DNA of 32,052 nt from positions 1 to 32,052 of the forward strand of contig NZ_BMVG01000062.1 of assembly GCF_014650595.1 (NCBI RefSeq), read 5' to 3'. The translations under genes were made by a program, and so were the position numbers. Of the stretch, positions 16,392-22,971 are shown in pieces. This DNA comes from Streptomyces alanosinicus (GTDB taxonomy: Bacteria > Actinomycetota > Actinomycetes > Streptomycetales > Streptomycetaceae). The notes beneath the pieces were generated by a model, which saw nothing but the letters and a program-made list of their open reading frames with translations, ran no database searches and was not told the origin of the DNA. Every line of letters starts with the position of its first letter. Position 1 is the first letter of the stretch.

Positions 16392-17449
16392 AGATCCTCG
16401 TCACCGGAGGCAGCGGATTTCTCGGCGCGGAGATCTGCCGACGTCTCACCGCCCGCGGTCACCAGGTGCGTTCCCTGCAGCGCGGCCGCCGCACGCCTTC
16501 CCCCGAGACCGGGAGCGGGAGCGGGACCAGGACCGGCACCGGCACCGGGACCGGGACCGAGGCTGAGGCTGAGGCTGAGACCATGCTGGGAGACATCCGC
16601 GACGCCGCGAGCGTCGCGACCGCCGTACGCGGGTGTGACGCCGTCATCCACACGGCCGCGCTGGCCGACGTGTGGGGGCCGCGGCACGACTTCGCGTCCG
16701 TCAACATCGCGGGTACCGCGGCCGTCCTCGACGCCTGCCGACACCATGGAGTGACCCGTCTGGTCAACTGCTCCAGCGCCAGCGTGGTCTTCGCCGGCAA
16801 GGACCTGCGGGGAGCCGACGAGTCCGCCCCCTACCCCCGCCGGTTCCTCGCCCCCTACCCCTGGTCCAAGGCGCGGGCGGAGCAGCTGGTCCTGGCCGCC
16901 AACAGCCCCCGTCTGGCGACCGTGTCACTGCGCCCCCACCTGATCTGGGGCGAAGGAGACCCACACTTCGTGCCCGCCCTGCGCCGGGCCATCCGACACG
17001 GGAGACTGTTGCTGCCCGGAACCGGTTCCCACCACGTGGACACCGTCCACGTCGCCGACGCCGCCGAAGCACACGTGCTGGCCGTGGAATCTCTCTCGGC
17101 GGACTCCCCTCTGGCAGGCTCCAGTTACTTCATCACCCAGGGGCGTCCCCGCACCCTCGCCGCCACCGTCCAGGGTCTGCTGACGCACCATGGCATCACC
17201 GCAGAGATCCACCCGATCCCCGCTCCCGTCGCACGGACCACCGCCACACTCCTCGAACTCACGGCAAAGGCAACGCGACGCCGGCGCCGTCCGTTCCTGA
17301 CACGCTTTCTGGTGGCCGAACTCACCCACGCCCACTGGTTCGACATCTCCGCAGCACGCCGCGACCTCGGCTACGCCCCCACCGAACACTCGTGGCAGAC
17401 GGCAGATGTGTCGCCGACGCCGCCGGCGACGGCAGACCGCGACGGTTGA
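16388..17449 (+). CDS. oleD: OleD-type 2-alkyl-3-ketoalkanoate reductase
   Basis: The product is a 353-aa extended SDR that reduces the OleA product to the 2-alkyl-3-hydroxy acid with NADPH. It has TGGSGFLG at residues 7-14, a Ser in NCSSASVVF, the catalytic Tyr-x3-Lys in PYPWSKARAEQ, and the OleD-type SLRPHLIWGEGDPHFVP and SYFITQGRP segments. The GTG start overlaps oleC by 4 bp. Residues 40-64 are a low-complexity Gly/Thr then Glu/Ala tract that replaces the usual short loop before the GDIRD strand. It is still in frame and probably forms a surface loop next to the cofactor-binding strand. Below the stop is a strong terminator. Confidence 0.92.
   Translation: MKILVTGGSGFLGAEICRRLTARGHQVRSLQRGRRTPSPETGSGSGTRTGTGTGTGTEAEAEAETMLGDIRDAASVATAVRGCDAVIHTAALADVWGPRHDFASVNIAGTAAVLDACRHHGVTRLVNCSSASVVFAGKDLRGADESAPYPRRFLAPYPWSKARAEQLVLAANSPRLATVSLRPHLIWGEGDPHFVPALRRAIRHGRLLLPGTGSHHVDTVHVADAAEAHVLAVESLSADSPLAGSSYFITQGRPRTLAATVQGLLTHHGITAEIHPIPAPVARTTATLLELTAKATRRRRRPFLTRFLVAELTHAHWFDISAARRDLGYAPTEHSWQTADVSPTPPATADRDG
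16505..16579 (+). repeat. Low-complexity hexamer tract inside oleD
   Basis: The tract consists of runs of GGGAGC, GGGACC and GGCACC followed by three GAGGCT units. It encodes alternating Gly-Ser/Gly-Thr and Glu-Ala dipeptides. All units are multiples of 3, so length change by slippage keeps the frame. Confidence 0.85.
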
Positions 17450-17460
17450 GAAGCACCGGA

Positions 17461-17493
17461 CCGTGCACCAGACCAGGTAGGTCTGGTGCACGG
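17461..17493. terminator. Strong bidirectional terminator after oleD
   Basis: CCGTGCACCAGACC (17461-17474) and GGTCTGGTGCACGG (17480-17493) form a perfect 14-bp stem with a 5-base loop, 12 bp after the oleD stop and 22 bp before the stop of the converging minus-strand gene. There is no long U run, as is common in Streptomyces. Confidence 0.9.
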
Positions 17494-17515
17494 GGGCGTG
17501 GGCCAGGGGGGTGGC

Positions 17516-18490
17516 TCAGCCGACGCGGCGGGAACGCCGCATACGGCGGATACCGAACCAGGTACCGAGCAAGGCGGCGACGGCCGTGGCGGCGCCCGCG
17601 GTGACGGCCGCCCCGGCGGTCGCCGCGGGTGCGGCGGACACGCGCGGAGGCGCGGCCGAACCGCCGTAACCGCCGCCCTCGCCCGCTCGGTCGTAGGACG
17701 AACCCGGGAGCTTGTCGCCGTATTTCGCGTGTACGAGGCGCTGGTAGGCGGCGAGGGTCACGCCGCTGTTCCCCACGGCGTGCCGGGCATCGGGGTCGAG
17801 CGGGAGCACACGGCCGTCGCGCACGACGTACCAGGCGTCGATCTGCGGTTCCCGGAAGACGGTTCCGAGTCCGTGCGCCTTGCTGACGTAGTCGGTCTCG
17901 TCACCGCCCGTCGCGATGTTGACGACCTTCCACCCCTTCGCCGTCCGTGCGGTCCACACCGAGGCGACCTGCCCGTCCGTGGAGACCGCCTTGCTCGCGA
18001 CGAACTGCGGGGCGGCGACAGGTGCACCCCGTTGTCCGGCGACGAACCCCGGGGCGAGGAAGTAGACGGTGACCGACGGTCCGACCAGGTGCGGCCGGGC
18101 CGCGCTCTGCGCGATCGCGCCATCGCGGGCGAAGAAGCGCGAGAGGGTGCGGAGGGAGGCCGGGGTTGATGCCGCAGTGCGCGCCTGAGCGGTGTCGGCG
18201 GCCGTGAAGGGCGCCGGGAAGCCGGCGGCGGTCGCCGCGTGGGCGGTTGCGGGGGTGAGTCCGCCGAGGGCTGCGGTGGCGGCGAGCACCACGACCGCGG
18301 CGCTCTTGCGAACGGGGGTGCGGCCCGCGGGGGCGTGCCGGTTCGGTGTACGGCGCTTCGGTGATGTGGGAGTTGGCGATGTGCTGCCGCTCGATGCGGC
18401 CCGGGGCGGTGTGGTCTGAGGTGGTGTGCTCTGGAGTGGTGTGGTCTGGGGCTGTGTCGTCCGGGTCCGTGACGTGCGGATCGGGGTCAT
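17516..18490 (-). CDS. Exported, C-terminally membrane-anchored protein of unknown function
   Basis: The product is a 324-aa protein with an odd N-terminus. About 55 residues of Thr/Pro/Gln/Ser low complexity precede a signal segment (RKSAAVVVLAATAALGGLTPATAHA). The mature part (about 90-270) has mixed alpha/beta character with TVYFLAPGFV, QVASVWTARTAKGWKVVNIATG and DAWYVVRDGRVLPL. A Gly/Ala-rich linker leads to a C-terminal helix (about 290-313) ending in a basic tail, so it is held on the outer face of the membrane. I do not recognise the core. The ATG at 18490 is preferred (GGAG 10 bases before), though a GTG at 18499 overlaps the upstream protease stop. It is coupled to the papain-like protease gene and probably works with it. 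Confidence 0.75.
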   Translation of the reverse strand: MTPIRTSRTRTTQPQTTPLQSTPPQTTPPRAASSGSTSPTPTSPKRRTPNRHAPAGRTPVRKSAAVVVLAATAALGGLTPATAHAATAAGFPAPFTAADTAQARTAASTPASLRTLSRFFARDGAIAQSAARPHLVGPSVTVYFLAPGFVAGQRGAPVAAPQFVASKAVSTDGQVASVWTARTAKGWKVVNIATGGDETDYVSKAHGLGTVFREPQIDAWYVVRDGRVLPLDPDARHAVGNSGVTLAAYQRLVHAKYGDKLPGSSYDRAGEGGGYGGSAAPPRVSAAPAATAGAAVTAGAATAVAALLGTWFGIRRMRRSRRVG

Positions 18491-18495
18491 GGGGG

Positions 18496-19134
18496 TCACG
18501 CTCCGATCCCGTAGAGCGAGTGGGTCCACGTGAACGAGTTGTTGTTCACGTAGTAGTCGTAATCCCCCCAGTTGTAGCGGTAGTTGGAGGGCCATGGGTC
18601 GCCCCAGTAGAGCTGGTTGTCGGAGGTGTCGTAGCCGTACAGCACATGCATGTGCCCGCCCCCGGAGCTCCACTCGATGCGTGTCTCGACGGGGCGGTCG
18701 GCGTTGATCTCCTTCTGCACGGTGGCGTAGCGCAGATAGCCGCTCACGTAGGTGCCGGGGTTGATGCCCATCCAGTCGAGGGCGTTCTGCACGTCGTCCA
18801 ACGCCGCCTGCCAGTTGCCGCAGGTGCTGCCCTGGGGCCGGTTGAAGGCGGCGTCGCAGAACTGGTTCTGGGTGTAGTTGCGCCCGAACCACGACGCGAT
18901 GGTGTTTCCGCTCGCCGCCCAGCACCAGTTGCTGTTCTGCTGCGCCTGCATGGTGATGTTGAGGCGCTTGGCGGCGGCGACGGCGGGGTGGGCGACGGCC
19001 CGAGGAGCAGGTTGTGGGGCGGAGTACGGCGCGGCGTGAGCGGTTGCCGTTGGCAGGAGGGCGGGCGTCAGGACGGCGACGGCCGCGAGGGCCACTGACG
19101 CCAGCCGTCTACGGCCCCGGGTGGTGATGGACAT
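18496..19134 (-). CDS. Secreted papain-like (C39/AvrRpt2-type) cysteine protease
   Basis: The product is 212 aa with a clean signal peptide (MSITTRGRRRLASVALAAVA to TAHA, residues 1-34). The mature enzyme carries QQNSNWCWAASGNTIASW, in which Cys71 is the nucleophile next to the typical WCWA. His161 follows in GGGHMHVLYGYD, and Asp179 in YWGDPW completes the triad. Two further Cys (93 and 105) may form a disulfide outside the cell. It should cleave proteins or peptides extracellularly. The ATG at 19134 follows GGGAGGA; the open frame above it to 19233 has no ribosome site. The stop is next to the start of the membrane-anchored protein, suggesting a protease and an anchoring, substrate or inhibitor partner. 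It is divergent from an HTH protein. Confidence 0.88.
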   Translation of the reverse strand: MSITTRGRRRLASVALAAVAVLTPALLPTATAHAAPYSAPQPAPRAVAHPAVAAAKRLNITMQAQQNSNWCWAASGNTIASWFGRNYTQNQFCDAAFNRPQGSTCGNWQAALDDVQNALDWMGINPGTYVSGYLRYATVQKEINADRPVETRIEWSSGGGHMHVLYGYDTSDNQLYWGDPWPSNYRYNWGDYDYYVNNNSFTWTHSLYGIGA

Positions 19135-19225
19135 GACGTTCCTCCCAGGAAGGGTGGGGGTGGAGGAGCGCGTCCGGACGCTGCGAGAGCAGCATCGATC
19201 TCTTGTCGGTTCTCGGTCAACGAAG

Positions 19226-19354
19226 TTATCCACAGGGCTGGCGGCAAAGTGAACTCCACCCGTACCGTTGTGAACGCCACAGCAGGTACCAGCAGGTGGC
19301 AGTGCACGTAGCGGCCCGTTCCGGGACGAGGCAGTGAACGTTCACAGTTGAACA
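19226..19354. promoter_or_regulatory. Cluster of GTGAAC sites between the protease and HTH genes
   Basis: GTGAAC occurs at 19249-19254 and 19270-19275, 21 bp apart (two helical turns). A perfect 12-bp palindrome, GTGAACGTTCAC, is at 19334-19345. All lie in the 253-bp gap between the divergent protease and HTH genes, so they are good candidates for the HTH protein's binding sites. A single TTATCCACA (19226-19234) matches the DnaA-box consensus and is probably chance. Confidence 0.5.
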
Positions 19355-19387
19355 AATGGAGGGGGTGGGAGGAGGGGAGGGGCCCAA

Positions 19388-20401
19388 ATGGCAGCACACA
19401 GCACCGATCCCCGCACGACCCCACACCCCACCACCCCACCCCCCAGCACCCCAACCCCCAGCACCCCAACCCCCAGCTCCTCCCGCCGCCCCACCCCCGA
19501 CGCCGAACTCGCCGAAGCCCTGCGCACCGGCCCGTTCTCCGCCGCGCTCCGGGCCGCGCTCGCCGCACGTGGGCTGGCTCTGCATCGCGTGCAGCACCGG
19601 CTCGCCCAGCGCGGCATACGTGTCGGTGTGACCAGCCTCAGCTACTGGCAGCGCGGTGTGCGGCGGCCCGAGCGGCCCGAGTCGCTTCGTGCCGTCACCG
19701 CGCTGGAGGAAGTGCTGGGGCTTCCCCCGCACGCCCTCACCCGCCTGATAGGCCCACGCACCACCAGCGAGCACCCCCCGGCCCGCCCGTATCGCACCCT
19801 CCTCGAACCCGCCGCCGCGCTCGAATCACTGCTGGCGAGTCTGGCGGCACCGGCGGACGGCGGGCTGCACACCGTGATCCACTACGAGCACGTGCACATC
19901 GGTGCCCAACGAGAGCTCGCCGCCCGCGACTCGCAACACGTCGTACGGGCCCACCGCGATGGCGTCGACCGCTATCTCGCCATCCATCACGGCGACCCGG
20001 GCTGCGACACGGAACGGGTACAGGTACGCGGCCTCGGCAACTGCCGGGTCGGGCGGATCCGGCGCCACGGCGCCTCGGGGGTGATCGTCGTCGAGCTGCT
20101 TTTCGACGGGCGGCTGAGAGCCGGGGAGACCGCCGTCCTGGGGTACCGCTTCGAGGACGGGACCGGCGCGCCGAGCCATGAGTACGTGCGCGGCTTCACT
20201 TACGGCGGCGGCCAGTACGTCCTCCAGGTCGGGTTCGACCGCGCCGCCCTGCCCGTCCACTGCCGCCGCTTCGCCCGCCCCTCGGCGACCGCCCCTCGCG
20301 AGGCGGTCGCCGATCTGACTCTGAACGCCCACGGCTCGGTCCACCTTGTGGAGCAGCAGATACGGCCGGGCGTCCTCGGCATCACATGGGAATGGGACTG
20401 A
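19388..20401 (+). CDS. HTH (XRE-like) DNA-binding protein with unknown C-terminal domain
   Basis: The protein has 337 residues. The first 35 are a Thr/Pro/Ser low-complexity leader, partly from a 15-bp tandem repeat. Residues about 48-115 form a helix-turn-helix domain (FSAALRAALAARGLALHRVQ, then VTSLSYWQRGVRRPERPESL), of the type that reads DNA with the SYWQRG recognition segment. The C-terminal two thirds is beta-rich, with GAQRELAARDSQHVVRAHRDG, a GVIVVELLFDGRLRAGETAV strand pair and HEYVRGFTYGGG; it may be a ligand or partner domain. A start inside the leader cannot be ruled out, since no strong ribosome site is seen. It is divergent from the protease pair and is its likely regulator. Confidence 0.8.
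   Translation: MAAHSTDPRTTPHPTTPPPSTPTPSTPTPSSSRRPTPDAELAEALRTGPFSAALRAALAARGLALHRVQHRLAQRGIRVGVTSLSYWQRGVRRPERPESLRAVTALEEVLGLPPHALTRLIGPRTTSEHPPARPYRTLLEPAAALESLLASLAAPADGGLHTVIHYEHVHIGAQRELAARDSQHVVRAHRDGVDRYLAIHHGDPGCDTERVQVRGLGNCRVGRIRRHGASGVIVVELLFDGRLRAGETAVLGYRFEDGTGAPSHEYVRGFTYGGGQYVLQVGFDRAALPVHCRRFARPSATAPREAVADLTLNAHGSVHLVEQQIRPGVLGITWEWD
19441..19480 (+). repeat. 15-bp tandem repeat in the HTH gene leader
   Basis: Two perfect copies of CCCCAGCACCCCAAC (19441-19455, 19456-19470) and a partial third copy encode the Pro/Ser/Thr-rich N-terminus of the HTH protein. Confidence 0.85.
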
Positions 20402-20483
20402 GGGTTGACCCGGAACTGCGTGTTCGGGCAGGTCTGACACCCTTCGGGGGCAGGGTGAGCCCCACAGGGGCCATCGACGTCAG

Positions 20484-21002
20484 TCAGTTCGTGTTGCCGA
20501 TCGTGCTGCGGGCCGCGAGACGGAAGTCCTGGACTGTTCGGTAAAGGATTCGCTCTCGTTCGGCGGCAAGGACTGTGTCTTCGGCTTTGTGTGTGGTGTC
20601 TCCCGCACGGGCGTCCTCAGTCATCCGTCGCATGACGTGAGACAGATCGCTGGAGGCGTGGGTGACTCGTTCGGCGACTGCCGCGACAGAAACCGGCCCT
20701 TCAAGGATGACGACCTCGGCGGCGCGGTGCACCTCGCGGGCCAGAGTGACGAAGCGGCGTGTCTTCTCATCGATGTCGGACAGATCGGGTTCACCGGCAC
20801 GCAGCGCGTCGAGGATCGCGTCCATGGCTATGTCGCGGTCATGGAGGGCGCTGAGGTAGCCGGCGTACGCGTCGCGGCGGTGCTGACGGCGCCACTGATC
20901 GTGTTGGGCCCGTGCTTGTGCCCGGCCGCTGACGATCGCGGCGCCAAGGGTGGCCAGGGAACCGACGGCGGCGCCCAGCAGAGCGGCAAAGCCTGCGTCC
21001 AT
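20484..21002 (-). CDS. Membrane-anchored coiled-coil protein of unknown function
   Basis: The product is 172 aa. An N-terminal hydrophobic helix (FAALLGAAVGSLATLGAAIV, residues 5-24) is followed by a basic, amphipathic region with a WRRQHRRDAYAGYLSALHDR motif and long helices to the C-terminus. This N-in or signal-anchored layout is common among small actinomycete membrane proteins. No catalytic motif is visible. The ATG is at 21002. It converges with the HTH gene (82-bp gap) and is divergent from the glycosyltransferase. I cannot suggest a specific role. Confidence 0.8.
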   Translation of the reverse strand: MDAGFAALLGAAVGSLATLGAAIVSGRAQARAQHDQWRRQHRRDAYAGYLSALHDRDIAMDAILDALRAGEPDLSDIDEKTRRFVTLAREVHRAAEVVILEGPVSVAAVAERVTHASSDLSHVMRRMTEDARAGDTTHKAEDTVLAAERERILYRTVQDFRLAARSTIGNTN

Positions 21003-21238
21003 AGGCCTAGTTTGCCAAGCTTGTCACTCGCCCCGCGCAGCCGGGGGCCTGCCACGGAGTCGGCTCGGGTGTGCCGGCCGGCTCTGCGTCGCACCACTGA
21101 GGACTCGTGTGGCGTGCAGGGTCCGGGAGGTGAGGGGGCGTCGGCCGTTCGGCGGCGGTGACAGGCCGGGCGCGCGTCATGTCTCTGCTGCCTGTCCTTC
21201 GTTCCCTTACTGTCGGTCCCACCACAGAAAGGTTTGTC

Positions 21239-22456
21239 GTGCGGGTACTGTTCACCACGCTCGGTAGTCCCTCTCACGGGCGCGCCCAGTTACCTCTGGC
21301 CCGGGCGTTCGCAGCGGCCGGTCACGACGTGCACGTGGCAACCACCCCGCCCCTCGTCCCGGTGTTCGAGCAGGACGGCATCCGGGTGACCGCCTGTGTC
21401 GGCGAGTTCTCCCCACGGGCCTTCATCACTCCGGAACTGCTGGAGCAGGCGTCCCGGCTGCACCCGGACAGCGAGGCGCCGCAGGACACCCTGGGGCGCG
21501 TCATGCCCCTGGCCATGTCCGGGCCGATGGCCAGGAATCTTCTGGAGCGGATCCTGCCGGTGGCACGGGAGTTCCGCCCCGACCTCATCCTCCGCGACGG
21601 TATGGACCTGAGCTCCTGTCTGATCGCGGAACTCCTCGGCGTCCCCCAGCTGCCCACTCCGTCGGGCGCCGGCAACGTCGTCGATCCCGCCGAGATACTG
21701 CCCGGCCTCAATGCCGTACGGCGGGAACGAGGGCTGCCTGCCCAGGACGACCCGCTGTCGATCATCCCTCATGGGCGTATCGACTATGTGCCGGCGGCCT
21801 TCTCCTTCGCCCGGTATCTGCCGCCGTCGTGGTCGTACCGGCAGGCTGCGGCCGTGGACCACTGGCCGGTGTTGCCGCAGTGGATCGTCAGACTCCCCAC
21901 CGACCGCCCCTTGGTGTTCGCCGCCCTCGGCACCGCGTTGCCGATGATCCGGCAACAGGCCGCCGCCGCCGACGAGCGGGAGCAGTCGCCGATCTCGTTG
22001 CCCGACCCGGTGCTGGTATTGCGCTCGATGATCGAGGCGGCCCGGCGGCTGCAGGAGTGTGCGGTAGTCGTCGCCACCTCGGGCCTCCCGGCGGACACCG
22101 ACGGCCTGCCCCCGCACGTGCACATCACCGACCGGGTGCCACAGCCGCTGCTGCTGGAGTCCGTCGACGTGTTTCTCACCCACGGCGGATTCAACAGCGT
22201 CCGTGAGTCGCTGCGTACGGCCACCCCCATGGCCGTGCTGCCCCAGTTCGGCGACCAGTTCGCCAACGCGCGCCGGGTGCAGGAACTCGGGCTCGGCCGA
22301 GAGGTGGTCGACACCACGGCGGACGGTATTGCCGCGACCGTACGGGAGACGTTGACCGACGCGAGCATCCAGGCCAGGGTCCGCGAGGCCCGGCTGGCCA
22401 TGCTGGGACTGCCGGAGATCGACACCGCCGTCACCGACCTGGAGAACATCACCTGA
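21239..22456 (+). CDS. GT1-family (macrolide-type) glycosyltransferase
   Basis: The enzyme has 405 residues and the GT-B fold, related to actinomycete antibiotic and macrolide glycosyltransferases that move an NDP-sugar to a small molecule. The N-domain starts RVLFTTLGSPSHGRAQLPLARAFAAAGHDV. The C-domain sugar-nucleotide site is HVHITDRVPQPLLL, then LTHGGFNSVRESL, then PQFGDQFANARRV (the His-Gly-Gly and Asp-Gln elements). The GTG at 21239 follows AGAAAGG and gives the typical start of the family; the frame above it to 21158 has no ribosome site. Codon 18 is TTA (21290-21292), so expression may depend on bldA. No sugar-biosynthesis or aglycone gene is adjacent, so it may inactivate or decorate a compound made elsewhere, as resistance glycosyltransferases do. 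Confidence 0.9.
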   Translation: MRVLFTTLGSPSHGRAQLPLARAFAAAGHDVHVATTPPLVPVFEQDGIRVTACVGEFSPRAFITPELLEQASRLHPDSEAPQDTLGRVMPLAMSGPMARNLLERILPVAREFRPDLILRDGMDLSSCLIAELLGVPQLPTPSGAGNVVDPAEILPGLNAVRRERGLPAQDDPLSIIPHGRIDYVPAAFSFARYLPPSWSYRQAAAVDHWPVLPQWIVRLPTDRPLVFAALGTALPMIRQQAAAADEREQSPISLPDPVLVLRSMIEAARRLQECAVVVATSGLPADTDGLPPHVHITDRVPQPLLLESVDVFLTHGGFNSVRESLRTATPMAVLPQFGDQFANARRVQELGLGREVVDTTADGIAATVRETLTDASIQARVREARLAMLGLPEIDTAVTDLENIT

Positions 22457-22578
22457 CGGTGGGGGTGCTGTTCGCGGCGGGCCGCATGGTGTGCCCACCG
22501 CCGCCCGTGTCGGCAGCGGCGGGCCTGCTCGCCGAGATCGCGGGTGCGGACCCGTGCGTCACCGCCGACGCCCTGCAC

Positions 22579-22604
22579 ACTCGCGCCCGCGCCCGCGCGC
22601 GAGT
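22579..22604 (+). terminator. Possible terminator hairpin after the glycosyltransferase
   Basis: ACTCGCGC (22579-22586) pairs perfectly with GCGCGAGT (22597-22604) around a 10-base GC-rich loop, about 120 bp after the glycosyltransferase stop. Alternative GC pairings exist in this low-complexity stretch. Confidence 0.4.
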
Positions 22605-22702
22605 AGGGAGATCCCCCCTGCGGGAAGTGGCATTGGAGCCACCGTCGATACGGGTGTCAGGCAGATTCATTCCCTCGACCGCTCCCCCGTAGCGTCCACG
22701 TC

Positions 22703-22813
22703 ATGGTGTTCTCCGTCAGGTCCTTACCGCTCGAAAAACGGCGACGCGGACTGTACGTCTATCTGGGCATCGCCTACGTCGGCATGTGGGCGGAGTGGTC
22801 GGCCATGGGGTGA
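22703..22813 (+). CDS. Possible small membrane peptide or gene remnant, 36 aa
   Basis: The frame starts with ATG at 22703 and encodes a basic N-terminus (RSLPLEKRRRG) followed by a short hydrophobic aromatic segment (LYVYLGIAYVGMWAEW), then a stop. The basic-then-hydrophobic order resembles the start of a membrane protein, so this may be the truncated 5' end of a larger lost gene. There is no good ribosome-binding site and no recognised homologue. Confidence 0.3.
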   Translation: MVFSVRSLPLEKRRRGLYVYLGIAYVGMWAEWSAMG

Positions 22814-22939
22814 TGGACGGTGCCGGTTTTCGGGGTGGGGTGAACCTGCCCTGTGGTGCGGCGGTGGCGGGGCGTTGTGGTGACGTGGCCGGAGCGCTGG
22901 TGCCGAGCCGTGGTGCCGGCCTGTGGGTTGCGCGAGTCG

Positions 22940-22971
22940 GGGAGTCAGGGAGTCAGGGAGTCAGGGAGTCA
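22940..22971. repeat. Four tandem copies of GGGAGTCA at the end of the MDR gene
   Basis: Perfect 8-bp units start at 22940, 22948, 22956 and 22964. The MDR stop codon (minus strand, 22961-22963) lies within the third unit, so a change in copy number could alter the last residues or the stop. Confidence 0.9.

Larger units (their letters stand above)
22457..22960. other. 504-bp region between the convergent glycosyltransferase and MDR genes
   Basis: This region contains a GC-rich hairpin (22579-22604), a possible 36-codon open frame (22703-22813) and, at its right end, an 8-bp tandem repeat that runs into the MDR gene's stop. The stretch 22814-22939 is G-rich, and I see nothing in it. Confidence 0.6.

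Noticed and set aside
19226..19234. TTATCCACA, an exact DnaA-box match
   Set aside because: Only one copy; no cluster of boxes and no dnaA, dnaN or partition gene nearby, so it is not an origin.
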